DNA of 64,000 nucleotides. Origin: Acanthosepion lycidas. Lineage: Eukaryota; Mollusca; Cephalopoda; Sepiida; Sepiidae. The stretch covers positions 86,945,412-87,009,411 of the forward strand of contig OZ010581.1 of NCBI GenBank assembly GCA_963932145.1, written 5' to 3'. A program made the translations under genes and the position numbers. A model generated the notes under the pieces. The model did no database searches and was not told where the DNA came from. It saw only the letters and a program-made list of their open reading frames with translations. The stretch's first letter is position 1. Each line of letters begins with the position of its first letter. This document shows positions 47,726-57,894 of the stretch, one piece after another.

Positions 47726-50690
47726 CTATAACGGAGGGGCCTTATGCCGCGAGTACTTCTTGTACTTCTTCTTGTGCCCTCCTGAACATCTTCCTTTATC
47801 TCTCCTTTCCCTTAGAGATCTAGATCTATCACGTCTTTCCCTATAATCGAACTGTTCCTCTTGCATACTCTGGTCTTTCTCTTCTAACTTGTCCCATTCT
47901 ACTTCTTCCTCTTCTAACTCATCCCTCTCTACTTCTTCCTCCGCAGTTTCATTCTGCATTAACTCTTCTGTTACGTCAATAATGGGCATCTCTGAAGGCA
48001 TTTCCTCATCCGATTCTTCTCCTTGGGATCTTATTTGGTTAGCATGAGCTAGAACACTGTTCCCATTTTCTTTATTTAATATTGCAGTATTATGTCCTTT
48101 CTGCATAAATTCGGCTGACTGGGGTTGCATATTCCTATTTCTTTTGATTTGTGGCATATGACATAGTCAAAGGGGACCTTAATTGTCTGCCCATTAAGGC
48201 AGATGGACTTTCCGGCCTGCCTGCATGTGGAATTGTTCTGTAACTTAATAATAGTCTTGGTAGGAAAGCATCGATTTCCTCCTTCTGTTGCAAGCATGCT
48301 TTTATGCCCTTCTTTACCGTCTGGACCATCCTTTCCGCTGTCCCATTACTTTGAGGGTGGTAGGGAGGGGGTCTTGTGAGGTCTGCATCCTATTTTTCTT
48401 AGCCATTCATGCAAATCAGCATCCACAAATTCTGGTGCGTTATCAGTCACCAATGTTCTCGGTGTCCCATTCCTCGAAAATATTACTCTTAATATTTGTT
48501 TTACGGTGGTACTTTTTTTTTATCAGGTACTCTCACCATTTCAGGCCAACCTGAATATGCGTACTAATATTATTAATAGTCCTATCTCATTGACATAGGC
48601 ATGGTCCATGTATACTCTGCTCCATGGTTCTACTTCTCGGGGCCATACATGTATTTTCTTTTGCTTGAAATTCCTGAGTTCTGTGCATTTTTTACATCTT
48701 TTTACGTAGTCTTCTACGTCTCTTGAGTACCCCGGCCACCACGCTTCCAATTTTAATCTTCTTTGCGTAGCTGCCACTCCACAATGTACGTCATCGTGTA
48801 CACTTTTTATAACCTGTCTCCTCTATGTTTCTGGGGTAACTACCAAGTCTCCATTACATATTATCCCGTTTTCTATAGTCATTTTATGTCTGATTTCTTT
48901 GAATGGTCTTTCAGCCATTGAACAATTTCCCCAGCGATTCCGTTTTATCCTCGACATTATTCTATTTAACACTGGGTCATTTGTAGTTTCAGTAGCCATT
49001 TTATCTACAGATATTACATCGGTTTCTACAATGTGCAAGAATGTGTCTTCAAATTCCTCGTCGTTTTTGTCCTTCTCCTCTCTATAAAACCTCAATCTAG
49101 ATAAGGCATCAACGTGCGGTATCGTATTCCCTTTAACATATTCAATGTCAAAGTCGAACGCCATCAGTCTAATCGCCCAACGTAATATTCTGGACGTTGT
49201 AACTTTCGGTAGCTCTTTTTTGGGTTGAAAATAAATTCCAGTGGTCTGTGATCACTTTTCAACAAGAATTTTTTTCCCATCAAGAACTGTCTTGCTCTAT
49301 CCGTTGTCCACACTATGGCTAGTGCCTCCCTTTCTATATTGGAATAATTATGTTCAGTCGTTGTTAATCTCCTCGATAAGTACATTATGGGATGCCCATC
49401 TTGTGACAAAATACCAGATATGGACTCCTCACTAGCGTCAGTAGTTAGAGTTATGTCCTTCTTAGGGTCAAAAATTTGTACTATTGGCTTTTTTGCCAGA
49501 ATCTGTTTTAAGTTTTCAAAGGCTTTCTGTTAGTGTTCTAACCAAATGAATTCCACATTTTTTTTTCTTAACTTCGCAAATGGTTCTGTCAACTCATTAT
49601 ATTTTGGTACATATTTTCTATAAAAATTTACCAAACCTAAGAAGGACTCCAACTCTTTTATTTTTCTGTGTAGAAACTTTTAGAATTTTCTCTATTAGTG
49701 CTTTATCTGGAGAGATCCCTTTCTTTGATATTGAGTAACCCAAAAATGATATTTCATTACTGTTGGTTACACACTTTTTTGTATTTATTGTCATACCAGC
49801 GTCTCTTAGCCGGTTCAATATATTTTCAGTTTTTTTTTCTTTAAATCATCTTCATTTAAATCTCCAACACGATATGTCTTGATAACAGACGGTATTTTCA
49901 ACATTTCGTATTACTTTTTCAATAGCTTTTTGAAAAATTGCACTTGCCGTTTTTATGCCATACGGCATTCTTTTCCACCTTAACAGGCCTATATGTGTGT
50001 TTATGGTCGTCACTTCTTTAAAATTTTCATTTATCGGTATTTGGTGGTAAGCTGATTTTAGGTCTATCTTCGAAAATACTTTCATTCCAGCAAGTTTATG
50101 TAAATCTACTTCCACATTCGGAATAGGGTACGAGTCAGCACAAACTTTATGGTTCACCCCTATTTTATAATCTCCACAAATTCTCAAGTCACCATCTTTT
50201 TTTTTTCAAAACCACAATGGGTGATGCCCATTTACTTCCTCCTGGAGGAGCTGGTTCTAAGAAGTCTTCCTTTATTAGCTTTCGCAATTTAGCTATTACC
50301 AACGGTAATAAATACACTGGTATTTTTCTCGCTTCGTAGTAGGAGAGGGGAACATTTTCTTTTAATTTTCCTGTTTTTTCCATTCCTATCTCATTAATCA
50401 ACTTCGTTGAATTTATTTTTAACACGTCATTCCCCAGTAGTCCATGCGTTTTTCGGCAATTTGTAACTATAATGGGTACTATTTCATATTTTTCTTTTAG
50501 TTCTATTGAACCTTCAAAGTAACCCATAATTGTTATAATCGAGCCATCAAACTGACGTAATTGTACGTTGGGTTTTTTTAAAAACGGTTTTCCCATTTTT
50601 TTCCCACAAATTTCTGGGTACTATTGTGACCTCACTACCTGTGTCGATTTGAATTTCGACAATACAGTCGTTGATTTTCACTTTTATTTT
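47726..50690 (-). pseudogene. pol region of gypsy element 1
   Basis: Protease shows IDTGSEVTIVP (about 50640). Reverse transcriptase spans about 50190-49620, with blocks FSKIDLKSAYHQIPI and MPYGIKTASAIFQKA. RNase H lies near 49400-49160 (SDHRPLEFIF). The integrase zinc-binding end is near 48740-48660 (CKKCTEL), followed by later integrase pieces and a charged C-terminal tail. The order is that of Ty3/gypsy. Several breaks are present. Confidence 0.9.
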
Positions 50691-50694
50691 TGTA

Positions 50695-51516
50695 TCTCCG
50701 TTCTTAGAACCAGTATTTTGTATATTATCCTTTTTTACATTAAAAATCTGTCTATTTTCATCCTCTACTCTTTCCACATTTTTCGTTTTACATACTTCTT
50801 TGAAGTGATTTTTTTTTAAACACTTTGAACATGTTTTTCCAAAGGCTGGGCATTTTTCTTTTTTCATTTCATGAATTTTTCCACAGTACGCACAATTTTT
50901 TCTTTTTGTTTGTACCGTATATGTTTCAGCCATTATTTCTTCGTAGGATTTATTTTTATTTTGGTTGTAGGTATGTATTAATTCCTGCTGTTGTATAAAT
51001 TCTATACACATATTCAAAGGCATGTTTGTAAGTTGTAACTGTTCCATTAACTTATATCTATGTGCTGAATTATGCATACCTTCAATTAATCTTAGTTGGA
51101 TTAATTCTTCTTCCGTTGTCTGCACTCCTGTTCCTAGTTTTTCGAATTCCCAATATTTACTCGCACTTCTTAACCGGTGTAAATATTTTGCTATCGGTTC
51201 ATCCACTTCCTGCTTCATTGCCATAAACTTGGTCGTTTCTGCAATCACCAGTCTTCTTTGGCCTCATGTTTCCCTTAATAACCTGACTTATTTCTTCGAA
51301 AGTCATTTCTTCTAGTTCTCGAGGGTATTGTAGCAACCTTAATAATCCCTTCACAACCAGCGGTAGCCATAAAGAAGACGGTGATTTGATTTTCCCCTCC
51401 TCTGTTTTTGTTGTCTTTCAACTTTTTACATCTTGCATTAGCAGCAAAGCAACGAACCCACGTATCTACGTATTCTAGGTCTTCAAGGACCAGAGAGTAT
51501 CCTATCGGCGACTCCA
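50695..51516 (-). pseudogene. gag region of gypsy element 1
   Basis: The first ATG lies directly at the inner edge of the 5' LTR (MESPIGYSLVLEDLEYVD), so the gag start and the primer-binding position practically coincide. The middle contains AKYLHRLRSASKYWEFEKLG, typical of retroelement gag. The end has two cysteine motifs, CAYCGKIHEMKKEKCPA and CSKCLKKNHFKEVC. This is the nucleic-acid-binding part of the particle protein. A broken fossil. Confidence 0.87.
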
Positions 51517-51517
51517 T

Positions 51518-51552
51518 TGTTGTGTCTTGTATAATGCCAAGTAAGCGTTCGG
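51518..51552 (-). repeat. 5' LTR of gypsy element 1, portion left of the LINEs
   Basis: 35 bases matching 47607-47641 with one difference. LTR homology resumes at 58710-58802 beyond the LINE insertions. Confidence 0.92.
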
Positions 51553-51623
51553 TATTTATCAATCCACCCAGGAGGACCGAATGTAGCACAAGGCCGGTTT
51601 AATGTGGGTCTCTCCGGGACGCT
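51553..51623 (-). mobile_element. 5'-truncated relative of the Tx1-like LINE (3' end only)
   Basis: Only 71 bp lie between two copies of the LTR target AAGTAAGCGTTC. On the minus strand it contains TTAAACCGGCCTTGTGCTAC and ends GATAAATA. The full LINE next to it carries GGCCTTGTGCCACATT and ends AAATAAATA. It appears to be a separate, severely truncated insertion at the same site and in the same orientation. Confidence 0.7.
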
Positions 51624-51635
51624 AAGTAAGCGTTC
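51624..51635. other. Middle target copy between two LINE insertions
   Basis: AAGTAAGCGTTC matches 51539-51550 exactly and 58710-58721 with one change (AAGGAAGCGTTC). Together they look like successive target duplications. Confidence 0.8.
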
Positions 51636-51637
51636 AA

Positions 51638-52396
51638 TATTTATTTGTATGATATATACAAAATGTGGCACAAGGCCTAAAAGGGGGGTGGGGAAGGACG
51701 GTCTTCATCTGTCTTAAATCTAAACTTAGCTAGTCGCAGACACTGACCCAATCAAGCCAACAATATTCCAATCACCAAAACAGCACATTCACTCCTACCT
51801 TTCTTACTACGTCCACCATAATACCTCAAATTCTCGATGATGTCCTAACTAGACCCCTTATGTACAATTATTGTTCGTGGGGGGGAGGGTCAAAATTAAC
51901 AACTTTTAAAAAATGATCCCCAAATGAATATGTACAATGTGCTTTAAATATTTACACTAAACAAAACTGTGTTAGTAATAAAACCCCCAACAAACCAAGA
52001 ATGTGGCAGAAAACATCAGTTCACCGGACGAAATCAATGCGGGAATATGAAGAAATGGAAAAAAAAAAAAGCATTCATACCTCCAAGCATTCACGCAGGC
52101 ACACACACATTCATACACAACAACAAATACGAAAAATCACACACACGAAACGAAAGTCGTCCCGCATCCACCAGAGAACTGACATCACTGACCACCTAAC
52201 GCGGGAGGGGATGGGGAATTAAACAAAATAAAAAAAATAGGGACAGAAATAAAAGGGACCAATGCGCATGCATACCCTAGCTAAGTTTACTAAAAAAAAA
52301 ATGGAAAAAACTAAAAGTTCAAAATACAAAACCTAGTCTAACCTAAAATCTGGGTGGGTTGCCTATGTTCAACCCTGTTAGGACAAAATTCTGTAC
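51638..52396 (-). other. 3' UTR of the Tx1-like LINE
   Basis: It contains the box GGCCTTGTGCCAC about 45 bases from the 3' end, in common with the inserts at 51553-51623 and 26802-27038. Such a shared 3' segment could be the template feature recognised by the LINE reverse transcriptase. Confidence 0.7.
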
Positions 52397-55300
52397 CTAA
52401 CCGACATCCAAATGCCACTCTAGGTCAGCCCCTTTCACTCTACACATTCGCGCAAGATTCACCCACCTTTTGCCGAATTCCGATGAAGGGAGCCGCCGCC
52501 TTTCCGTCCTAATCTTGACTTTAAGCTGATGCTTAAAGAACAAGATCAGTTGGGAAGAGGTGAACTTCTCGCCCTCATGGAATCCCTTCTGACGCGTCGT
52601 CCAAATCACGACTCTCATAATCCCTAGTAAGCAACAGAACACATAGTGTTCAGCCTTCGTCAATTGCGGCACCACATTGCTACAAACAGAACTGGCTTCC
52701 AGGACAAAGAACTTTCCGTGCAGCATGCGAACCATGAGGCCTTCAACAAACTTGCACAACGGCACTACCGTCCTGCACTGAAAAAAGGCGTGACCAATGG
52801 TCTCGACTTCGCCAGTACAGCGACGACAGTTTGGATATTTCTCCAAACCTGCTGAACAAAGTCTCTTGCCGACCCAGAGGGCCCCACGAATCATCAGCCA
52901 GGTGAGTGATGCCTCATCATTATTGAGACATTTCAACCCAGGCGCCCAAGGCCATATCGAGCGAGCCTCCTGCTTCGTAAGACCGAGCTCGTCGATCAGA
53001 CCATCTTGAACGGACCCCCTAATTAACAACTGATACAATGCCTTACGAGACAACGCCCGGGCGTCGGAGAGGCCATCCGTCGTCCGTAAGAGGAGCTTCA
53101 AAGCACTGCGACATTCGCGGTAGAAGGAGCACTCGGCACGAGGTGTACGGCCGGCCTCCTCCTCGCACGAGTGCACACATCTAAGGGATGGGAAATGTTT
53201 TCGGACATCTTCTTTCCAAAAGGTGCCCACCTCATCCAATCCGCGACACATTCGGTCTAGAAAGGTAATGCGAAGCATATATTGACGAATCTCAATGCTA
53301 GGCATACCCAGACCGCCCTCAGAGGGATGAAGGCAACAGATCTCGCGACACACCATAGGGGCCTTGTCTCTCCACAAGAAAGAGAACAAGGTCCGGACTA
53401 ATGACATTAGCCTGGCATACGGGAGTGGAAGCACAGACAGTCGGTAAAGGAGGATCGGATATATGTGTGAAACACATACCTCCGCCCTTCCCTTCAGGGA
53501 AAGTCTCCTCCGAGACCACAGTTTACCCGCGATCTCGGCCTTCCTTTGCACCTCCGACCAATTCATTTCCAACTGGAGATCAGGACCGAACCAGACGCCG
53601 AGTATCTTGATCGGCCCATCCGTCCAGAGGAAAGGTTCGGGAAGAGAAACTCCCTTCCACGCACCCAACCGCAAGCCCACAGACTTATCGCGGTTGATCT
53701 TGGCCCCTGTCACCATCTCATACCCACTGATCTCTTTGCTGACGACGTCAATCTCGGCTCTGCTCGACACAAGAACCGAAACGTCGTCAGCATAGGCAGA
53801 ATACCTGGCTGAGGTGGAAGCCCCAGGCAGGGAAATTCCGCGCAGGACCGGATTCGCCTTTAACTTGCGAAGGAAAGGTTCCAACGCAAGAACGTACAGC
53901 AGAGGCGAGAGCGGACAACCTTGACGAATGGAGCGAGACAATACGAAAGGCTTCGATCTTACCCCATTCACTTCCACCAGCGCACCGGGGGTCGCATACA
54001 AAAGTCGGATCCAGGAGCGAAAGTCGGCTCTGAAACCGGCCGCCGAAAGGACAGCCTCCAAAAATCGATGGTCAACCCTATCGAAGGCCTTGGACTGATC
54101 TAAATTGATCAGCGCGGCTTCACTGTCGACTTGTTCTAAGATCAAGCGTACCATATGAAGGTTATCCTGAATAGTCCTACCCTTCACAGCACAAGTCTGT
54201 TCAGGGCCAATCAGACTAGACAGGACAAGCTGCAAACGGTTGGCTAAGATCTTCGCCAAAATCTTTAAGTCCGTATTTAACATCGTTAAAGGGCGAAAGT
54301 TCCCTAACCCATCCCCACCGTCCTTGTCCTTACGCAGCAACTTGATCACACCCCTGGTGAAGCGTTGGGGTAAAGACCCCTGCCTCATCCAGTGGTTGTA
54401 AATCAGTTGCAGCAAAGGCACAAAAACGTGCGACAACCTCAAGTACACTTCGTACGGAAGACCATCTAGTCCCGGAGACTTATCCAGGCCAACCTGCTTC
54501 AGCGCTTCCCAGATCTCCGACCCTGTTATGGGACCCTCGCACCTAGCCGCTTCAGCTGCCGAGAGGCAGGGAAAGTCAGCTAAATAGGCGTCGAACTGAG
54601 CAGAGCTCAGACCGGGCTCCCTGGTGAAAAGATCCTGAAAGTAATCCCGAAACACCTCACATATGCCCGCGTTTGTAGTCACGGTCCGCTTATCCGGCAA
54701 CGTGACGCATGCAATATGTCGCTTAGACGCGCTTCGATTTTCCTCTGCACGCAGTTCAGCGGCCATATTCGTTGCCTCAGAAGACATTCTTTTTAACCTA
54801 GCCCTAACTACCAGAGCTTGATCCTTCTTGATAAGCAAGGAGGACAACTCTGCCTTAGCTAAAGCTATGTCCCCACTAACACGGGATTTCACAGCCCGAT
54901 CCACTTTATCTTCTAAAGCAGTTTGCGCCGCTAATCTATCTAGATTGAGTCGACGACTAAAATCGGCAGCAAACGTTCGAATTTTAGATTTAAGATTTCC
55001 CCACCAGGCGTTTCCCACAACCGCTCCCGTCAATTCCCTTTGGATGGTTAGTAACAGCTGGTCCCGGAAACCCTGATCACCAAAAAGTGAACAGTTCAAT
55101 TTCCAGTAACCAGCCAACTTAACCTTAGGCTTATCTAAGTTTACACGGACCCGGACAAGCCTATGATCCGTATAAACTATGTAATGGAAACTTGGACACC
55201 CTAAGAGCCCTACATCGACTCTCCTAACTAAGACTCGGTCCAGGTAGCTCGCAAGCGTCCCAGGAGCCGAGTTGCCACTAGCTGTCCAAGTCCATGCTAC

Positions 55301-55855
55301 CTCCCGAGGGTGTTCATTCCGGAACTTATCGACCAGATCAAACCGATCGATGAAGTCCCGAAATGGTTTCACATCCGGGTTGTTAGTACCTTGTTTATGC
55401 CCTATACGATCTATATCGGGGTCAAGGACGGCATTCCAATCCCCCGCTAAAACTACCCGACGAGACGTCGTCAAGAACGGCGCGATCTGCCGAAACAAAG
55501 CAGGCCGCTCGGAATGGGTATTGGGCGCATAAACCCCAATGAGACGTAGAACCTTATCCTTTATGGTAACATCCAGCACGCAAAGTCTGCCCGCCGGATC
55601 CGCGAAGACAAGGGTACAAGCAGCCTTCAAAGACCTGCTCACTAGCCAAGAGACACCCCTCGAACGACCATCAAAACAGGCTGAATAAAGGGCGAACCCC
55701 TTAGACAGTATGTCCTCACGATCATGAGAAGAAAACCGGGTCTCTTGTAGACAACATACATTCACCCCGAGGCGCTGAAGGTCACGAGTGAGCCTCGCCC
55801 TGCGAGACTCGGACCTCAGGCCCCGGACATTTAAACTGGCTAACCAGAGAGCCAT
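52397..55855 (-). CDS. LINE ORF2: APE endonuclease and reverse transcriptase
   Basis: An uninterrupted 1152-residue protein, the usual length for L1/Tx1-group ORF2. Residues 1-235 are an apurinic-type endonuclease with N9 in LNVRG, E38 in QETRF, D139 and N141 in GDWNAV, SYLDR (203-207) and the catalytic TDH (229-231). Reverse transcriptase spans about 455-760, with FRPLTMLN, INLDQSKAFDRVDH (A block, D586), IRQGCPLSPLLY and the catalytic YADD at 688-691. A CCHC motif (C1010, C1013, H1022, C1027) lies near the C-terminus. It would nick the target and copy the element RNA onto it. The ATG follows the ORF1 stop by 11 bases, suggesting reinitiation. All key residues seen are intact. Confidence 0.95.
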   Translation of the reverse strand: MALWLASLNVRGLRSESRRARLTRDLQRLGVNVCCLQETRFSSHDREDILSKGFALYSACFDGRSRGVSWLVSRSLKAACTLVFADPAGRLCVLDVTIKDKVLRLIGVYAPNTHSERPALFRQIAPFLTTSRRVVLAGDWNAVLDPDIDRIGHKQGTNNPDVKPFRDFIDRFDLVDKFRNEHPREVAWTWTASGNSAPGTLASYLDRVLVRRVDVGLLGCPSFHYIVYTDHRLVRVRVNLDKPKVKLAGYWKLNCSLFGDQGFRDQLLLTIQRELTGAVVGNAWWGNLKSKIRTFAADFSRRLNLDRLAAQTALEDKVDRAVKSRVSGDIALAKAELSSLLIKKDQALVVRARLKRMSSEATNMAAELRAEENRSASKRHIACVTLPDKRTVTTNAGICEVFRDYFQDLFTREPGLSSAQFDAYLADFPCLSAAEAARCEGPITGSEIWEALKQVGLDKSPGLDGLPYEVYLRLSHVFVPLLQLIYNHWMRQGSLPQRFTRGVIKLLRKDKDGGDGLGNFRPLTMLNTDLKILAKILANRLQLVLSSLIGPEQTCAVKGRTIQDNLHMVRLILEQVDSEAALINLDQSKAFDRVDHRFLEAVLSAAGFRADFRSWIRLLYATPGALVEVNGVRSKPFVLSRSIRQGCPLSPLLYVLALEPFLRKLKANPVLRGISLPGASTSARYSAYADDVSVLVSSRAEIDVVSKEISGYEMVTGAKINRDKSVGLRLGAWKGVSLPEPFLWTDGPIKILGVWFGPDLQLEMNWSEVQRKAEIAGKLWSRRRLSLKGRAEVCVSHIYPILLYRLSVLPLPYARLMSLVRTLFSFLWRDKAPMVCREICCLHPSEGGLGMPSIEIRQYMLRITFLDRMCRGLDEVGTFWKEDVRKHFPSLRCVHSCEEEAGRTPRAECSFYRECRSALKLLLRTTDGLSDARALSRKALYQLLIRGSVQDGLIDELGLTKQEARSIWPWAPGLKCLNNDEASLTWLMIRGALWVGKRLCSAGLEKYPNCRRCTGEVETIGHAFFQCRTVVPLCKFVEGLMVRMLHGKFFVLEASSVCSNVVPQLTKAEHYVFCCLLGIMRVVIWTTRQKGFHEGEKFTSSQLILFFKHQLKVKIRTERRRLPSSEFGKRWVNLARMCRVKGADLEWHLDVG

Positions 55856-55866
55856 CGTGAAGCCGA

Positions 55867-57894
55867 TTAGGGTTGTCCTTCAGGATAGAACATGGCTGGG
55901 GTGAGGACACCGACAGCTTGTCCCATCGAACCTGACATCATCTCAGTATCGAGAATATCACTCTGAGACAAGCCACCGATGTCCGCGGGATATGTTAACT
56001 TAAGTGCTCTATAAAGGGATGGGTGAACGAAAATGGGGACCCTCCCTTTGCATTTCTTCGATTCATCCAATTTTTCCTCAAGGAGGACTACTGCTGGGGG
56101 CACCACTTTCAAGGAGGCCTTAGCCTCCTCTATCATGCCCCATATCTCCCGCGTACCCGGGCCAGTTCTCACGACGGTTAGCTGATTTCGGGCCTTAAAA
56201 TTTTCCGGCACCTCCACATCTACACCCTTGATGTGCCGGAAGTTCCAGAGAACCTTCAAGGGCATCGGATTTTTTGTCTGCCCGAAGACCCTATCCGCCT
56301 GCTCCCGGGATACGCGGCAGACGTCTTCCCCCGGGAGATATGGAGGTTTAATTTTCTTTTTTTTCTTGTCCGTAACTGATTGTGTGTCAGGACTTCGGTT
56401 TCTTTTTTTTTGAGGAGAGTGTGTGGGTGTTTGCATAGGTGTGTCTTTTGGTGTTGTAGAGGGTGTCATACCGGAAGGAGTTTTTACGGGTGAAGGTTTG
56501 GAGGAACGAAGAGATTTTGCAGGAGAGCTTGTCAGAGATTTAGGCGGAGGTGGTTTTATGAAATTTGATGGAGGGGAAGACGGGGCAGAGGATAGGGGGC
56601 CCGGTGCCCCCAGCGATTTTTTATTTTTAGCCCGCTTAGCCTCCAATTTATCTCTCAATTTTTTCAAGTCCAGAATTTTCTGCCAGCCGGGCTCGTTAAG
56701 TTTTTGGGTCTCGGTTGCTGTTTCAGCATAAGACGCCGAGGCGTCGCCCTCAGAGCTGGTAGAGGGAATGGGACTGTAGGTGACAATGTCCCCGGGGTCA
56801 TGTTGGGACTGAGGAACCGCTGTTTGGGTCTTCCCCTTGCCCCTAACCACGAGGCGCCATTCCCCCTCATCCTTCTCCTTAACCACACTTGTGGCAGGCG
56901 TCGGTTTCGGGGGTAATGTGGGTCTGGACCCAACCGAGGGACTTTCCCCAACGGCCCGCCCCGCAGCTAGGCCCACTACAGGCGGCGCGGATTTTACTTT
57001 GTCGGCCAAGGGGGTATTTTGGTCGCCTGTGACCGGAACTCCAGGGGCCTTCTTCCCTGGGCAGGAGGAGGAAAGGTGACCAGTCTCTCCACACCTCCAG
57101 CAAGTTGGTCTCCTACCGGTCACTATGACCGGCATTTTCCGGTCACCAAACACCAAACAGTTGGGGACGGACTTGAAGGCCTCCTGATCCAACATGATAT
57201 CAAAAGTCCATCCCCCGTTCAAATTGTCCGAGAGAGCCCCTAAAATTTGGCCGTACTGCATAAAAAATGCAGCCAAGAGCTCTCCGGAAATTTGAGGAGG
57301 AACCTCGAACACGGCCACCCGGGTCCGTCTTCGGCCTTCATATTCGGTTCTTAGAATTAGATCTTTTGTGATCAATTCTTTTTTTGCCATGGCCAGACAA
57401 TCTTCTGGTGTGGGCAGCAGTATGTCCCACATGAAGAACCCTGTACCTTTAATTACTCTTTGGGGTTTTATCCCCAGGGACAAAAGTGATTTAATCACTG
57501 TGTCTTTAGTGGAGCGACAAATCTTTTTGGTTTTTTTGTCCACCACAAAAACGGTCACCATTCTCTTTTTGAACACATCGAGCTCCTGGACAACATCGAC
57601 GAACCCATCTTTATTTACAAGATGGGCGTAACCTTTCGCCTTATCCAGGAAATCCGCCATGTTCACAATACAACTTGGTGGGGACTTCCAGCAAGAGGGC
57701 AATTCCTCGGCTGTCTTACTTTGTGCCTCCTTTGGCACCTCGACGTTAGCTTCTCCTTTCTTGGAGCTAGCAACTCGGTCAGATTTGGGGCTACCATCCG
57801 CCCGCTTCTTGGCAGCATTGTCAGAGGGGTTGGCTTTAGCTGCCGAACCAAAAAGGTCCTTTTTAATATTGGCCCGACTGGCACCGTCGGCCAT
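55867..57894 (-). CDS. LINE ORF1: RNA-binding protein with CCHC knuckle
   Basis: An uninterrupted 675-residue frame upstream of ORF2 on the same strand, in a different frame. Residues 1-65 are charged and low in complexity. About 105-255 look like one or two RRM-type folds (VTVFVVD, RRTRVAVFEVPPQIS), by comparison with other Tx1-type ORF1 proteins. A zinc knuckle CWRCGETGHLSSSC occupies 265-278. A Ser/Pro/Thr- and Lys-rich linker runs to about 520. The last 150 residues form a separate compact-looking domain (CRVSREQADRVFGQ to the end) that I do not recognise. The protein would coat the element RNA in the ribonucleoprotein. It begins with MADGASRANIKK at 57894; no upstream ATG in frame is needed. 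Confidence 0.93.
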   Translation of the reverse strand: MADGASRANIKKDLFGSAAKANPSDNAAKKRADGSPKSDRVASSKKGEANVEVPKEAQSKTAEELPSCWKSPPSCIVNMADFLDKAKGYAHLVNKDGFVDVVQELDVFKKRMVTVFVVDKKTKKICRSTKDTVIKSLLSLGIKPQRVIKGTGFFMWDILLPTPEDCLAMAKKELITKDLILRTEYEGRRRTRVAVFEVPPQISGELLAAFFMQYGQILGALSDNLNGGWTFDIMLDQEAFKSVPNCLVFGDRKMPVIVTGRRPTCWRCGETGHLSSSCPGKKAPGVPVTGDQNTPLADKVKSAPPVVGLAAGRAVGESPSVGSRPTLPPKPTPATSVVKEKDEGEWRLVVRGKGKTQTAVPQSQHDPGDIVTYSPIPSTSSEGDASASYAETATETQKLNEPGWQKILDLKKLRDKLEAKRAKNKKSLGAPGPLSSAPSSPPSNFIKPPPPKSLTSSPAKSLRSSKPSPVKTPSGMTPSTTPKDTPMQTPTHSPQKKRNRSPDTQSVTDKKKKKIKPPYLPGEDVCRVSREQADRVFGQTKNPMPLKVLWNFRHIKGVDVEVPENFKARNQLTVVRTGPGTREIWGMIEEAKASLKVVPPAVVLLEEKLDESKKCKGRVPIFVHPSLYRALKLTYPADIGGLSQSDILDTEMMSGSMGQAVGVLTPAMFYPEGQP

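Noticed and set aside
52646-55532. Numerous plus-strand frames opposite LINE ORF2
   Set aside because: They are shadows of the GC-rich 1152-codon minus-strand gene.
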